Origin: Methylotenera mobilis JLW8
GTDB taxonomy: Bacteria; Pseudomonadota; Gammaproteobacteria; Burkholderiales; Methylophilaceae
Direction of reading: 5' to 3'
Assembly: GCF_000023705.1 (NCBI RefSeq)
Contig: NC_012968.1
Span: 2,170,001 to 2,234,000 of the forward strand
Length of the DNA: 64,000 nt
Both the position numbers and the translations under genes were made by a program. A model generated the notes under the pieces. The model saw only the letters and a list, made by a program, of their open reading frames with translations, was not told the DNA's origin and ran no database searches. This document shows, piece after piece, positions 40,000-49,780 of the stretch (position 1 is the stretch's first letter; the number at the start of each line of letters is the position of its first letter).

Positions 40000-40821
40000 T
40001 TATTGATTCAAAATTCTTTCACCGTGACTATAAGCCACATATCGGCTCTCACGCGCAAAGCCTAACAACGTCAAACCACATTCTTGTGCTACGCGCACCG
40101 CTAAGCCGGTAGGTGCTGATACAGCAACAAGCAAACTCACGCCTGCCCTAGCTGTTTTCTGCACCATTTCGAAGCTGGCACGGCTGGTGGTAATAATAAA
40201 ACCATCATTCGCCAAGCCGGTTTTCACGCGGTTTTTCTCCAGCGCCCCTACCAGCTTATCAAGTGCATTATGTCTGCCCACATCCTCACGCACCATGCTG
40301 ATGGTGCCGTCTGCCAACACATACGCACTGGCGTGCGTAGCACCAGTCTGCTGCTGCAGCACCTGCGTTGCCTGCATCGCCTGTAACGCGCGTTGAATAC
40401 TTGTTGCCGCGAATACAGACTGAGACAACAAGCGATCAGGATAGCGCACCGCCTGCTCCAGACTCTCGGAGCCACATAAGCCGCAACCAGTCTTACCCGC
40501 CAAGGTGCGGCGCTTCTCTTTTAGCTGCACAAAGCGCTCAGTTGCTATCTCACAGTGCAACTCAATACCATTGTTACGCACCTGAACATCTACATCATAG
40601 AGTTCACTTGCCTGCTCAATAATGCCTTCAGATAGCGAAAAACCTAATGCAAAATCTTCCAGGTCCTGCGCGGTAGCCAACATTACAGCATGCGAAACGC
40701 CGTTATACACTAAGGCAATAGGCGTTTCTTCTGCCAGACAATCCGAGGCTGTCTGCAATTTCCCATCCTGCCACTGCGTAACCTCGAACTGACTGGTGGA
40801 TACATCTAATATTAAAGACAG
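40000..40821 (-). CDS. fdhD: Formate dehydrogenase accessory sulfurtransferase FdhD (FdsC)
   Basis: FdhD moves sulfur from a cysteine desulfurase to the molybdenum cofactor of formate dehydrogenase and is needed for its activity. Family motifs are NGVSHAVMLATAQDLEDF, FSLSEGII, the cysteine loop CGLCGSESL, and DVGRHNALDK. The start is unusual: no ATG or GTG is available near the N-terminus. TTG at 40758 would lose about 20 residues that look genuine (VTQWQDGK). CTG at 40821 is six bases after AGGAG and is my choice with limited certainty. The frame is the same as fdsA, separated by its TAG stop. Confidence 0.92.
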   Translation of the reverse strand: MSLILDVSTSQFEVTQWQDGKLQTASDCLAEETPIALVYNGVSHAVMLATAQDLEDFALGFSLSEGIIEQASELYDVDVQVRNNGIELHCEIATERFVQLKEKRRTLAGKTGCGLCGSESLEQAVRYPDRLLSQSVFAATSIQRALQAMQATQVLQQQTGATHASAYVLADGTISMVREDVGRHNALDKLVGALEKNRVKTGLANDGFIITTSRASFEMVQKTARAGVSLLVAVSAPTGLAVRVAQECGLTLLGFARESRYVAYSHGERILNQ

Positions 40822-40830
40822 CGTTGACTC

Positions 40831-43695
40831 CTAATTCACTTTTGCTGCGTCTGCCTTTTTACCGGCAAAAGCAATTTGTGCTTCACTAAAGCTCTTGTAG
40901 TGTTTCTGCCAATCAGATAACTGACTGACACGTGACACCTGCACTGCCGTCACCTTAAACTCGGGGCAGTTAGTTGCCCAGTCTGAGTTATCGGTGGTAA
41001 TCACGTTAGCACCAGATTCAGGGTGGTGGAACGTGGTGTAAACCACGCCAACTTGCACGCGCTCTGTAATTTTAGCGCGCAACACAGTCTCACCCGCACG
41101 GCTCACAATCCCAACCCAGTCACCCTCTTTAATGCCGCGCTCTTCTGCGTCATGTGGATGAATTTCCAAGATATCTTCTGGATGCCAAGCAGTGTTATGT
41201 GTTCTACGTGTCTGCGCTCCCACATTGTACTGCGACAAAATACGGCCTGTCGTCAGAATCAATGGGAATTTAGCATTCACTTTTTCTGTGCTTGGCACGT
41301 AGCGCGTCACAAAGAACTTACCTTTTCCGCGCACAAACTCGTCAATATGCATAATCGGCGTGCCATCAGGATGCTCGTCATCACATGGCCACTGCACACT
41401 ACCCATTTCATCCAGTTTCTTGAAGCTTACACCACGGAATGTAGGTGTTAAGGCAGCAATTTCATCCATAATTTCTGATGCATGATTATATTGCATTGGG
41501 TAGCCCAATGCCTCAGATAGTTTGGTCGTCACTTCCCAATCTTCATAACCATTCTTAGGATGCATCACTCTGCGTACAGGTGAAATACGGCGTTCCGCAT
41601 TGGTAAATGTACCATTTTTCTCTAAGAATGAAGCACCTGGGAAGAACACGTGCGCAAACATCGCCGTTTCATTCAGGAATAAGTCTTGAACAATCACACA
41701 CTCCATGTTTTCTAATGCGTGTGTGACGTGCTGCGTATTGGGGTCTGATTGCACAATATCTTCACCTACGCAGTACAAGCCCTTGAAGTTACCCTCGCTC
41801 GCCTCATCCAGCATATTGGGAATACGCAAACCGGGCTCTTTACTTAGTGACCGGCCCCAAGCAGATTCAAATAAAGCACGTGTCGCATCATCAGCTACAT
41901 GGCGGTAACCCGGAAACTCATGCGGCATAGATCCCATATCGCATGAGCCTTGCACATTGTTTTGACCGCGTAATGGGTTAACACCCACACCTTCACGGCC
42001 AATATTCGCAGTTGCCATTGCCAGGTTGGCTATACCCATCACAGTGGTAGAGCCTTGACTATGCTCGGTAACGCCGAGGCCATAGTAAATTGCAGCATCG
42101 CCGCCTGTGGCGTACATTCTGGCTGCCGCACGCATCGTTTCTGCATCCACGCCCAATTCAGCTGCAAGCGCTTCTGGTGAGTTTTCTGGCTTAGCCACAA
42201 AATCACGCCACTCTACGAATGAATCCCACTCGCAGCGCTCTTTTACAAACGCTTCCTGCACCAAGCCCTCCGTCACAATCACGTGAGCCAGCGCTGACAC
42301 TAAGGCAACGTTGGTACCTGGGCGTAATTTAAGGTGGTAATCGGCACGAATATGTGGAGAATTAGCAACCAAGTCAATTTCACGTGGGTCAGCAATAATG
42401 AGTTTAGCCCCCTCACGTAAACGACGCTTCATTTGTGATGCAAATACCGGATGGCCGTCTGTTGGGTTAGCACCAATAATGAAAATTACATCGGAATGCA
42501 TCACTGAATCAAAGGTTTGCGTACCAGCAGACTCACCCAGCGTTTGTTTCAAGCCATAGCCGGTCGGGCTGTGGCAAACTCGTGCGCACGTATCCACGTT
42601 GTTCACGCCGAATACGGCACGAATCAACTTTTGTGTGACGTAAACCTCTTCGTTGGTGCAACGTGATGACGTAATTCCGCCGATTGCATCGCTGCCATAT
42701 TGTTTTTGAATACGGGTTAACTCACTCGCTGCATAGCTGATTGCCTCATCCCATCCCACTTGCTGCCATGGGTCTTTGATGCTTTTACGAATCATAGGCG
42801 TAGTGATGCGGTCTTTATGGGTGGCATAACCCCATGCGAAGCGGCCTTTTACGCAGGAGTGTCCGTGGTTAGCGCCACCATTCTTGGTTGGCGTCATACG
42901 AACCACTTCCTCGCCCTTCATTTCCGCGTCAAAGCTACAACCCACACCGCAATATGCGCATGTAGTGGTTACGCTATGCTCGGGCGTACCGGCTTCGATG
43001 ACTGTTTTTTCTATCAGTGTTGCCGTTGGGCAAGCCTGCACGCAAGCACCGCAAGATACGCATTCTGAATCTAAAAAGTCTTTATTGCCGGCAGAAACCT
43101 TAGACTCAAAACCACGTCCGGAGATGGTCAGTGCGAATGTGCCCTGCGTTTCTTCACATGCACGCACGCAGCGTGAACACACGATACATTTACTAGGATC
43201 AAACGTGAAATATGGGTTAGTTTCGTCTTTTGCAGAGTTAAGATGGTTTTCACCGTCATAACCGTAACGCACTTCACGCAAACCTACCGCGCCAGCCATG
43301 TCTTGTAGCTCACAATCACCGTTAGTTGCGCAAGTTAGGCAATCTAAGGGATGGTCTGAAATGTACAACTCCATTGTGCCACGACGAATATCTGCAAGCT
43401 TTGGCGTTTGTGTACGGACTTTCAGACCATCAGCAACCGGGGTAGTGCATGATGCGGGGTAGCCACGGCGGCCTTCGATTTCAACCAAGCATAAACGACA
43501 TGATCCAAACGGCTCCAGACTATCTGTTGCACATAGTTTAGGCACCATCACACCTGCTACTGCAGCAGCATGCATAATAGATACGCCATCAGGCACTGTA
43601 ATTTCTCTGTCATCTATCGTCAGCGTCACTTGCTTAGCAGCTTCGCTTTTAGGAGTACCGTAATCAATATTTGAGTTGTATTTAATTTCGTCCAT
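40831..43695 (-). CDS. fdsA: NAD-dependent formate dehydrogenase, molybdenum alpha subunit
   Basis: The catalytic subunit oxidises formate to CO2. The 954-residue protein has an N-terminal 2Fe-2S domain (CATDSLEPFGSCRLCLVE), a His-Cys cluster site (HPLDCLTCATNGDC), two 4Fe-4S ferredoxin motifs (CIVCSRCVRAC, CVSCGACVQAC), then the molybdopterin domain starting CAYCGVGC. The molybdenum ligand is Cys374 in RVCHSPTGYG, so this is a Cys and not a selenocysteine enzyme. AGGAGG precedes the ATG. It forms the FdsABG complex with the genes just upstream. Confidence 0.97.
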   Translation of the reverse strand: MDEIKYNSNIDYGTPKSEAAKQVTLTIDDREITVPDGVSIMHAAAVAGVMVPKLCATDSLEPFGSCRLCLVEIEGRRGYPASCTTPVADGLKVRTQTPKLADIRRGTMELYISDHPLDCLTCATNGDCELQDMAGAVGLREVRYGYDGENHLNSAKDETNPYFTFDPSKCIVCSRCVRACEETQGTFALTISGRGFESKVSAGNKDFLDSECVSCGACVQACPTATLIEKTVIEAGTPEHSVTTTCAYCGVGCSFDAEMKGEEVVRMTPTKNGGANHGHSCVKGRFAWGYATHKDRITTPMIRKSIKDPWQQVGWDEAISYAASELTRIQKQYGSDAIGGITSSRCTNEEVYVTQKLIRAVFGVNNVDTCARVCHSPTGYGLKQTLGESAGTQTFDSVMHSDVIFIIGANPTDGHPVFASQMKRRLREGAKLIIADPREIDLVANSPHIRADYHLKLRPGTNVALVSALAHVIVTEGLVQEAFVKERCEWDSFVEWRDFVAKPENSPEALAAELGVDAETMRAAARMYATGGDAAIYYGLGVTEHSQGSTTVMGIANLAMATANIGREGVGVNPLRGQNNVQGSCDMGSMPHEFPGYRHVADDATRALFESAWGRSLSKEPGLRIPNMLDEASEGNFKGLYCVGEDIVQSDPNTQHVTHALENMECVIVQDLFLNETAMFAHVFFPGASFLEKNGTFTNAERRISPVRRVMHPKNGYEDWEVTTKLSEALGYPMQYNHASEIMDEIAALTPTFRGVSFKKLDEMGSVQWPCDDEHPDGTPIMHIDEFVRGKGKFFVTRYVPSTEKVNAKFPLILTTGRILSQYNVGAQTRRTHNTAWHPEDILEIHPHDAEERGIKEGDWVGIVSRAGETVLRAKITERVQVGVVYTTFHHPESGANVITTDNSDWATNCPEFKVTAVQVSRVSQLSDWQKHYKSFSEAQIAFAGKKADAAKVN

Positions 43696-43704
43696 AGTTG
43701 CCTC

Positions 43705-45258
43705 CTAAACTGCCTGCGTTTCGGCAGGTAGTCCAAAGTCTTGCGGGAAATGATTCAGTGCGCTCAGCACAGGGTAAGGGGTCATGCCGCCTAACGCGCA
43801 TAATGAGCCGTTTAGCATGGTGTCACTTAAATCACGCACCAGTTGGATATTCTTGGCATGATCTTTACCTGATCTGATTTTATCAATGACCTCAACGCCA
43901 CGCGTTGAGCCTATGCGGCAAGGCGTACATTTGCCACAAGATTCCACAGCACAGAACTCAAATGCATAACGCGCCATTTTTGACATATCTACCGTATCAT
44001 CAAAGGCGACAATACCGCCGTGACCGAGCACTGCCCATATCTTAGCAAACGCTTCATAGTCTAAAGGCGTGTCAAACTGACTCTCTGGCAGGTATGCGCC
44101 TAAAGGCCCACCGACCTGCACGGCACGAATAGGCTTACCGCTCGCAGCCCCCCCCCCAAAGTCATATAACAACTCGCGCAAAGTAGCACCAAACGCCAAC
44201 TCGACTAAACCGTTATGCTTAAGGTTACCAGCAAGCTGAATAGGCAAGGTGCCACGTGAACGCCCCATGCCGTAATCAGCATAATATTGCGCACCTTTAT
44301 CTAAAATAATCGGCACGGAAGCTAGTGAAATTACATTGTTTACAACGGTTGGTTTACCGAATAGACCTTCAATCGCTGGCAGTGGCGGTTTAAAACGCAC
44401 TAGACCGCGTTTACCTTCTAGGCTTTCCAGCAACGAAGTTTCTTCACCACAGACATAGGCACCCGCAGCGCGGCGCACTTCCAGATGAAAAGCCTTACCG
44501 CTACCTAAAAGATTATCGCCCAAATAACCAGCCTTGTTCGCCACCTCAATCGCCTGATTCAAAGTTACTAATGCGTGTGGATACTCTGAGCGTAAGTAGA
44601 TATAACCTTGTGTAGCACCTACCGCCACGCCGGCGATGGTCATACCCTCAATTAGTACGAATGGATCACCTTCCATAATCATGCGATCTGAGTAGGTACC
44701 TGAGTCGCCCTCATCTGCATTACATACTACGTATTTCTGCTCTGATTCACAGCCCAGCACAGTGTTCCATTTGATACCGGTAGGAAAAGCTGCGCCGCCG
44801 CGACCACGTAAGCCTGAGTCAGTGACAGCTTTAACAATGTCAGCGCCACTCAATTTGAGTGCATTTTTCAGGCCTTGATAGCCATCGTGCGCGATGTAAT
44901 CATCCAGCGATACAGGGTTAATCACACCTACACGCGCAAACGTTAAACGCTGCTGCTTTTTGAGCCAATCAATTTCTTCGGTTAAACCCAAACACAGCGT
45001 ATGTGGTTTTGCATTGATAAAATCAGCATCAAACAGGGATGGAACATCATTAACTTTCACCGGGCCGTAAGCTACGCGCCCATTGGCAGTCGACACTTCC
45101 ACCAAGGTTTCCAGCCAGTACAGGCCACGAGAACCATTGCGGATAATCTCTACATCCAAACCACGACTTTTTGCTTCTGCGGCAATCGCAACCGCCACTT
45201 TCTCTGCACCTACAGCTAAAGCACTTGAGTCACGTGGAATATATATTTTGGTGGTCAT
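43705..45258 (-). CDS. fdsB: Formate dehydrogenase beta subunit (flavin, NAD site)
   Basis: A 517-residue homologue of complex I NuoF fused to an N-terminal thioredoxin-like 2Fe-2S-type region. It passes electrons from the alpha subunit to [19 protein letters not shown] is the FMN/NADH site, [17 protein letters not shown] follows, and the 4Fe-4S site is [13 protein letters not shown] near the C-terminus. A run of ten G (44157-44148) encodes the conserved FGGG region. The gene overlaps fdsG by four bases, with GGAGG before the ATG. Confidence 0.97.
   Translation of the reverse strand: MTTKIYIPRDSSALAVGAEKVAVAIAAEAKSRGLDVEIIRNGSRGLYWLETLVEVSTANGRVAYGPVKVNDVPSLFDADFINAKPHTLCLGLTEEIDWLKKQQRLTFARVGVINPVSLDDYIAHDGYQGLKNALKLSGADIVKAVTDSGLRGRGGAAFPTGIKWNTVLGCESEQKYVVCNADEGDSGTYSDRMIMEGDPFVLIEGMTIAGVAVGATQGYIYLRSEYPHALVTLNQAIEVANKAGYLGDNLLGSGKAFHLEVRRAAGAYVCGEETSLLESLEGKRGLVRFKPPLPAIEGLFGKPTVVNNVISLASVPIILDKGAQYYADYGMGRSRGTLPIQLAGNLKHNGLVELAFGATLRELLYDFGGGAASGKPIRAVQVGGPLGAYLPESQFDTPLDYEAFAKIWAVLGHGGIVAFDDTVDMSKMARYAFEFCAVESCGKCTPCRIGSTRGVEVIDKIRSGKDHAKNIQLVRDLSDTMLNGSLCALGGMTPYPVLSALNHFPQDFGLPAETQAV
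44148..44157 (-). repeat. Homopolymer of ten G inside fdsB
   Basis: Ten consecutive C on the + strand, read as G in the fdsB message and encoding three Gly codons plus the first base of Ala. The reading frame is intact in this sequence. Confidence 0.9.
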
Positions 45259-45773
45259 GCTCTTGCCTCCGCAATCAATGCATCCAAATCGGATGGAGAC
45301 ACTCGGCCATAAATTTCATCGTTCATCATCACAGAAGGTGATAATGCACAGTTACCTAGGCAATACACAGCCTCAAGCGTAACAGCGTCATCTGCAGTGG
45401 TTTGATGGTAATCAATGTTCAGGCATTTTTTTGCATGCGCTTCCAATGCCTCACTGCCCATAGCCTGGCATGACTCCGCACGGCAAATCTGCATCACATT
45501 ACGGCCGGGCTTGTGAGTTCTAAAGTGGTGGTAAAATGTAACTACGCCATGCACTTCCGCGACCGACAAAGCCAGTGCTTTAGATATCTGCGGGTAGGCA
45601 GCCTCAGGCACATAACCGATATTATCTTGAATCGCATGCAGCAAAGGCATCAATGCGCCCGGGCGGTGTTGATGCTCGGCAATTAAGCGACTAATTACCG
45701 CATCCGTATCTTCTAGTGGTGTGTTTGAATCAAGCAAGCTAATATCTCCAAAGCAACTATAATGACGATACAC
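45255..45773 (-). CDS. fdsG: Formate dehydrogenase gamma subunit (NuoE-like)
   Basis: A homologue of complex I NuoE with a thioredoxin-like 2Fe-2S domain: [10 protein letters not shown] and later [13 protein letters not shown] supply the four cysteines. It links fdsB flavin and the cluster chain. The open frame begins with GTG at 45773, but TTG at 45737 is a good alternative: GGAG lies eight bases upstream and it avoids a start almost at the probable promoter. This is the first gene of the fds operon and is divergent from moaA. Confidence 0.95.
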   Translation of the reverse strand: MYRHYSCFGDISLLDSNTPLEDTDAVISRLIAEHQHRPGALMPLLHAIQDNIGYVPEAAYPQISKALALSVAEVHGVVTFYHHFRTHKPGRNVMQICRAESCQAMGSEALEAHAKKCLNIDYHQTTADDAVTLEAVYCLGNCALSPSVMMNDEIYGRVSPSDLDALIAEARA

Positions 45774-45838
45774 AATCCTACTATAATATAGATGTAAATT
45801 GTTAATGAAATGTAAAATCTCATCAGGTATGACAACTC

Positions 45839-46864
45839 GTGACTGAAAAAGTGCCTACTCCAACATCCAATTACCCTGATAAGCTGATCGACCAGTTTGG
45901 CCGTCAGGTTGACTATATTCGGCTGTCTATCACTGACCGCTGCGATTTTAGATGCACCTACTGTATGGCGGAAGAGATGACGTTTTTGCCGCGCGATGAA
46001 GTACTCAGCCTGGAAGAGTGCCTGCGCTTGGTAAAAGCGTTCGTACAGCTAGGCGTGACCAAAGTACGTATCACCGGTGGCGAACCGTTGGTGCGTAAAA
46101 ATGCACTATGGCTATTTGAAGAAGTTGGCAAGCTTGAGAGGCTAAAAGAGCTAGTGCTCACTACCAACGGCAGTCAATTAGAGAAACAAGCTGCTAGCTT
46201 AAAGCAAGCTGGCGTTAAGCGCATTAACATCAGTCTAGATAGCCTAAATAGCGAGCGCTTTAAAAAAATCACCCGCACTGGCGAACTAGATAAAGTGCTG
46301 CACGGCATACAAGCGGCAAAACAAGCTGGCTTTGACAATATTAAGCTGAACACGGTGCTGATGCGCGGCACCAATGATGACGAAGTACAAGCGCTCGTGG
46401 ACTTTGCCATTCAGCAAGCCATTGATATTTCCTTTATTGAAGAAATGCCCTTAGGCGAAGTCGACCATACGCGGGAATCTACCTTTGTCAGCAATGCAGA
46501 AATCCTTAAAACCCTGCAAAACCAATACGCACTGACTGCCAGCACAACCAACACGGGCGGTCCTGCGCGCTACTGGCGCGTTGCCGACAGCAACACTAAA
46601 ATCGGTTTTATTTCACCGCATTCACATAACTTCTGTGAAGCATGCAATCGCGTGCGCATCACCTGCAAAGGCGAGTTATACCTATGCTTAGGGCAAGAAG
46701 ATAAAGTGGATCTGATGCCACTGTTGCGCAACCATCCTAATGATGATCAGCCATTGATTCAGGCCATCTTGAACAGTATGTCGATTAAACCGAAAGGTCA
46801 TGATTTCGATTTACGGCGCGCTAAGCCTGCGGTGGTTAGATTCATGTCACACACCGGCGGCTAA
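45839..46864 (+). CDS. moaA: GTP 3',8-cyclase MoaA
   Basis: The first step of molybdenum cofactor synthesis is a radical SAM cyclisation of GTP. The SAM cluster motif is CDFRCTYC (about residues 32-39) and the C-terminal cluster is [18 protein letters not shown]. The protein ends in the conserved double Gly. GTG at 45839 is the start; a nearby ATG at 45829 runs into a stop after five codons. It is divergent from the formate dehydrogenase operon, a user of the cofactor. Confidence 0.97.
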   Translation: MTEKVPTPTSNYPDKLIDQFGRQVDYIRLSITDRCDFRCTYCMAEEMTFLPRDEVLSLEECLRLVKAFVQLGVTKVRITGGEPLVRKNALWLFEEVGKLERLKELVLTTNGSQLEKQAASLKQAGVKRINISLDSLNSERFKKITRTGELDKVLHGIQAAKQAGFDNIKLNTVLMRGTNDDEVQALVDFAIQQAIDISFIEEMPLGEVDHTRESTFVSNAEILKTLQNQYALTASTTNTGGPARYWRVADSNTKIGFISPHSHNFCEACNRVRITCKGELYLCLGQEDKVDLMPLLRNHPNDDQPLIQAILNSMSIKPKGHDFDLRRAKPAVVRFMSHTGG

Positions 46865-47476
46865 GTGCCAGTTTCAGCACTTATACTGGCAGGCGGCCTA
46901 GCCACTCGCATGGGCGGTGTCGATAAAGGCTTAGTTCCATTCCAATCCAAGCCAATGATTCAACATGTAATTGCCAGACTAAGACCACAGGTCGATGAAA
47001 TCATCATCAATGCCAACCGCGAGCTGGCGTATTACAACAGCCTAGGCTACCGCGTATTACAAGATGAAATCACAGATTTTGCAGGCCCACTGGCCGGTAT
47101 GCAGCTTGGGCTTAAGCATGCCACGCATGATTTAGTACTATTTGCACCATGCGACTCGCCATTACTACCGGCTGATTTGGTACAAAAGCTTCAAGCGGGC
47201 TTACTGCAGGCTAATGCGGATATTGCCGTGGCCACCTGCGGCACCAACAAACACCCTGTATTTTGCCTATGCAAAAAAACATTACTCCCTAGCCTTGATA
47301 GCTATTTAGCACTAGGCCACAAAAAAGTGCAGGCATGGCAAAAAAATCAGCACTACATAGAAGTAGACTTTGGTGTCGACAATGACGCTTTTGAAAACTT
47401 AAACAGCCCGGATGATATTACGAAACTGGAGTCAAAATTAGCACAACGCGGCAACGAAAGCACAGACACGCTTTAG
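46865..47476 (+). CDS. mobA: Molybdenum cofactor guanylyltransferase MobA
   Basis: MobA attaches GMP to molybdopterin, giving the dinucleotide form used by DMSO-reductase-family enzymes such as formate dehydrogenase. The nucleotide-binding motif is LAGGLATRMGGVDKGL at about residues 7-22, with FAGPLAGM and APCDSPLLP following. The GTG start follows the moaA stop with no gap. Length is 203 residues, typical. Confidence 0.96.
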   Translation: MPVSALILAGGLATRMGGVDKGLVPFQSKPMIQHVIARLRPQVDEIIINANRELAYYNSLGYRVLQDEITDFAGPLAGMQLGLKHATHDLVLFAPCDSPLLPADLVQKLQAGLLQANADIAVATCGTNKHPVFCLCKKTLLPSLDSYLALGHKKVQAWQKNQHYIEVDFGVDNDAFENLNSPDDITKLESKLAQRGNESTDTL

Positions 47477-47572
47477 ACCACACTGTAATTTGCGCGCAAG
47501 GCTAAAACAACCGCTTTTAACATAGTAAACTACACCATTAACGCTCAACACTTAACTCAAGTCCACAAACAA

Positions 47573-48847
47573 ATGACCAGCGACACCTCTCTCCAGAACT
47601 TAGCCAACAACCCTAGCTGCATGGATGATTATGACCCTAATGCCATGCACGTAGCGAAAGCCCGTGAGTTTATTTGGCAATTTCTAAACCCAGTTTCCAC
47701 AGTGGAAACACTGGCGTTGCGTGACAGCCTTGGCCGTGTACTAGCAACAGACATCACCTCACCGGCTAACGTACCCAACTACGACAATTCAGCCATGGAT
47801 GGTTACGCCTTGAAAGGCAGCGACATTGCAACATCGCGCCTCAAGGTGATAGGCACCGCCTTTGCCGGAAGAGCATTTGATGGCACGGTGCATGATGGTG
47901 AATGCGTCAGAATCATGACCGGCGCTGCCATGCCAGCCGGCACCGATACCGTGGTAGTGCAAGAGAGAACCGTTGCTGATGGCGAGTTTATCAATATCAG
48001 CGAAGCGCCCAAGCCACAGGCAAATGTACGCTACGCTGGCGAAGATCTAAAACTGGGGCAAACCGTGCTGGCCCAAGGTCACCTGATGCGCCCCGCCGAT
48101 TTAGGCTTAATCGCATCATTAGGCATTGCAGAGGTACAAGCTTACCGCAAATTAAAAGTAGCCTTCTTCTCTACCGGAGATGAGTTGGTCAGCATAGGAC
48201 AACCCCTTAGCATCGGACAGGTTTACGACAGCAACCGTTATACGCTATTTGGCATGCTCACTAGGTTAGGCGTAGAGATCATCGACATGGGCGCAATTGC
48301 AGATGACCCGATACTACTGGAAGCCACACTGCTTAACGCAGCGCAACAGGCTGATGTAGTGATCACCAGCGGTGGTGTTTCTGTGGGCGAAGCTGACTAT
48401 ATGAAACAACTACTCACCAAACATGGCCAGGTCATGTTCTGGAAAGTATCCATGAAGCCGGGCAGGCCACTCGCTTATGGCAAGGTTGGCAATGCTCACT
48501 ATTTCGGCCTACCTGGCAACCCAGTGGCGGTGATGGTAACGTTTTACCAATTTGTACGCGATGCCTTGTTAAGGCTAATGGGGCAATCCACCCCTGTACC
48601 ATTGCCCATGTTTCAAGTACAGTGCACACAAGCAATTAAAAAGCTGACAGGACGCACCGAGTTCCAGCGCGGACTATTATTCACCGACGCTGACGGCGTA
48701 TGGCGCGTAAAACCGACCGGTGCACAAGGCTCGGCGCTATTAAGCTCCATGTCGCTAGCCAACTGCTTTATTGTGTTAGATGACACCGTTGGCAATCTGG
48801 AGGCTGGTGCAACAGTTCAAGTTCAGGTGCTAGATGGTATTATCTAG
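47573..48847 (+). CDS. moeA: Molybdopterin molybdenumtransferase MoeA
   Basis: MoeA inserts molybdate into adenylated molybdopterin. Motifs are PNYDNSAMDGYA (about residues 62-73), FSTGDELV, YDSNRYTLFGML, SGGVSVGEADY and KPGRPLAYG, followed by the FGLPGNPVAVM loop. Length is 424 residues. It lies 96 bases after mobA and is probably in the same transcript. Confidence 0.97.
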   Translation: MTSDTSLQNLANNPSCMDDYDPNAMHVAKAREFIWQFLNPVSTVETLALRDSLGRVLATDITSPANVPNYDNSAMDGYALKGSDIATSRLKVIGTAFAGRAFDGTVHDGECVRIMTGAAMPAGTDTVVVQERTVADGEFINISEAPKPQANVRYAGEDLKLGQTVLAQGHLMRPADLGLIASLGIAEVQAYRKLKVAFFSTGDELVSIGQPLSIGQVYDSNRYTLFGMLTRLGVEIIDMGAIADDPILLEATLLNAAQQADVVITSGGVSVGEADYMKQLLTKHGQVMFWKVSMKPGRPLAYGKVGNAHYFGLPGNPVAVMVTFYQFVRDALLRLMGQSTPVPLPMFQVQCTQAIKKLTGRTEFQRGLLFTDADGVWRVKPTGAQGSALLSSMSLANCFIVLDDTVGNLEAGATVQVQVLDGII

Positions 48848-49022
48848 CTTCATATTTATAACGTCATACTTAATTGAGTTTAGTGAGTGTTAAATAATCA
48901 TGCATGAGATGAGCAACCAGCGCAGCGTAATCCGCCAAACCGACAACCTAGCAATCAGAACTGCTTGTTGTATAATTTCGCGTCATTTTTAAATAACCGT
49001 CTCTCAATCAGGTCTATTTTCT

Positions 49023-49763
49023 TTGAACTCCGCGGCAACACACCCCTCCTCACAGTGGGATAACACCATCGTATGGGCGATTGTTTGCTCCATACTGCTG
49101 CATGGTTTGCTCGTGCTGATTATCCCCAACATTCATTTTGATGCGGTAAAAATGCCTGAAGTGCTGGAAATCCAACTGGTGAAACAAGCTGCGCCACCTG
49201 CACCGCCACCACAACCAGTACAGCCACCTGCTGAAGTGGTCGAACCACAAACCAAAGCCATCCCCAAGCCATTGCCTAAACCGGTTGTTAAGCAAACACC
49301 TAGCCCTATCGTTCAAGAAACCAGACCTATCCCTGAAACCCCTATCATCACGGCAGCACCAGAGGTGATTGCAGTGAAGCCTGCACCTGAGCGCACAGCG
49401 CCAACCCACACTCCGCCGGTCGCCGAACCTGTCAAAGAAGCGCCACCAATGCCGAGTCAGGCTGACATTGACAATGCCACTGGGCGCTACGGCAACTCAC
49501 TGTGGAACGCTATCAGCAAACATAAGAAGTACCCCAAAATTGCACAAATGCGTGGCTGGCAGGGCGAAGCCATCGTAGAACTAGAGCTGGATGGCAGCGG
49601 CAAGCTGAAGTCAAAGAAAATCACACAATCTAGCGGCTATGAGGTGTTGGATAAACAGGCACTGGAAATGGTAGAAAAAGCCGTACCATTCCCGACACCT
49701 CCAGAGGCACTGCGCAACAGTAATTTCACCATTGTGATTCCGGTCCCGTTCAAGCTCGAATAA
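49023..49763 (+). CDS. TonB-like energy transducer
   Basis: A 246-residue bitopic protein with one N-terminal membrane helix (about residues 13-33), a long periplasmic linker dominated by Pro, Val and Lys, and a C-terminal TonB domain (YPKIAQMRGWQGEAIVELE, then GYEVLDKQALEMVEKAVPFP). TonB proteins pass the proton-motive force from ExbB/ExbD to outer-membrane receptors. ExbB, ExbD and a receptor gene are not nearby. The start is TTG. It is 17 bases before a sensor kinase gene and likely co-transcribed with it. Confidence 0.88.
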   Translation: MNSAATHPSSQWDNTIVWAIVCSILLHGLLVLIIPNIHFDAVKMPEVLEIQLVKQAAPPAPPPQPVQPPAEVVEPQTKAIPKPLPKPVVKQTPSPIVQETRPIPETPIITAAPEVIAVKPAPERTAPTHTPPVAEPVKEAPPMPSQADIDNATGRYGNSLWNAISKHKKYPKIAQMRGWQGEAIVELELDGSGKLKSKKITQSSGYEVLDKQALEMVEKAVPFPTPPEALRNSNFTIVIPVPFKLE

Positions 49764-49780
49764 TCACCAAAATTATTGCT

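Noticed and set aside
40831-40833. Amber codon read as pyrrolysine, fusing FdsA and FdhD
   Set aside because: Both proteins are separate in all known systems, an AGGAG site lies at the junction, and no pyrrolysine genes are seen; kept only as a low-level readthrough idea.
44148-44157. Frameshift in fdsB at the G run
   Set aside because: The frame is open on both sides and conserved motifs continue in frame, so the gene is intact as given.
49050-49409. 119-codon minus-strand frame opposite tonB
   Set aside because: It arises from the Pro/Val/Lys-rich linker read backwards (Trp/Gly/Arg-rich) and has no start site or family.
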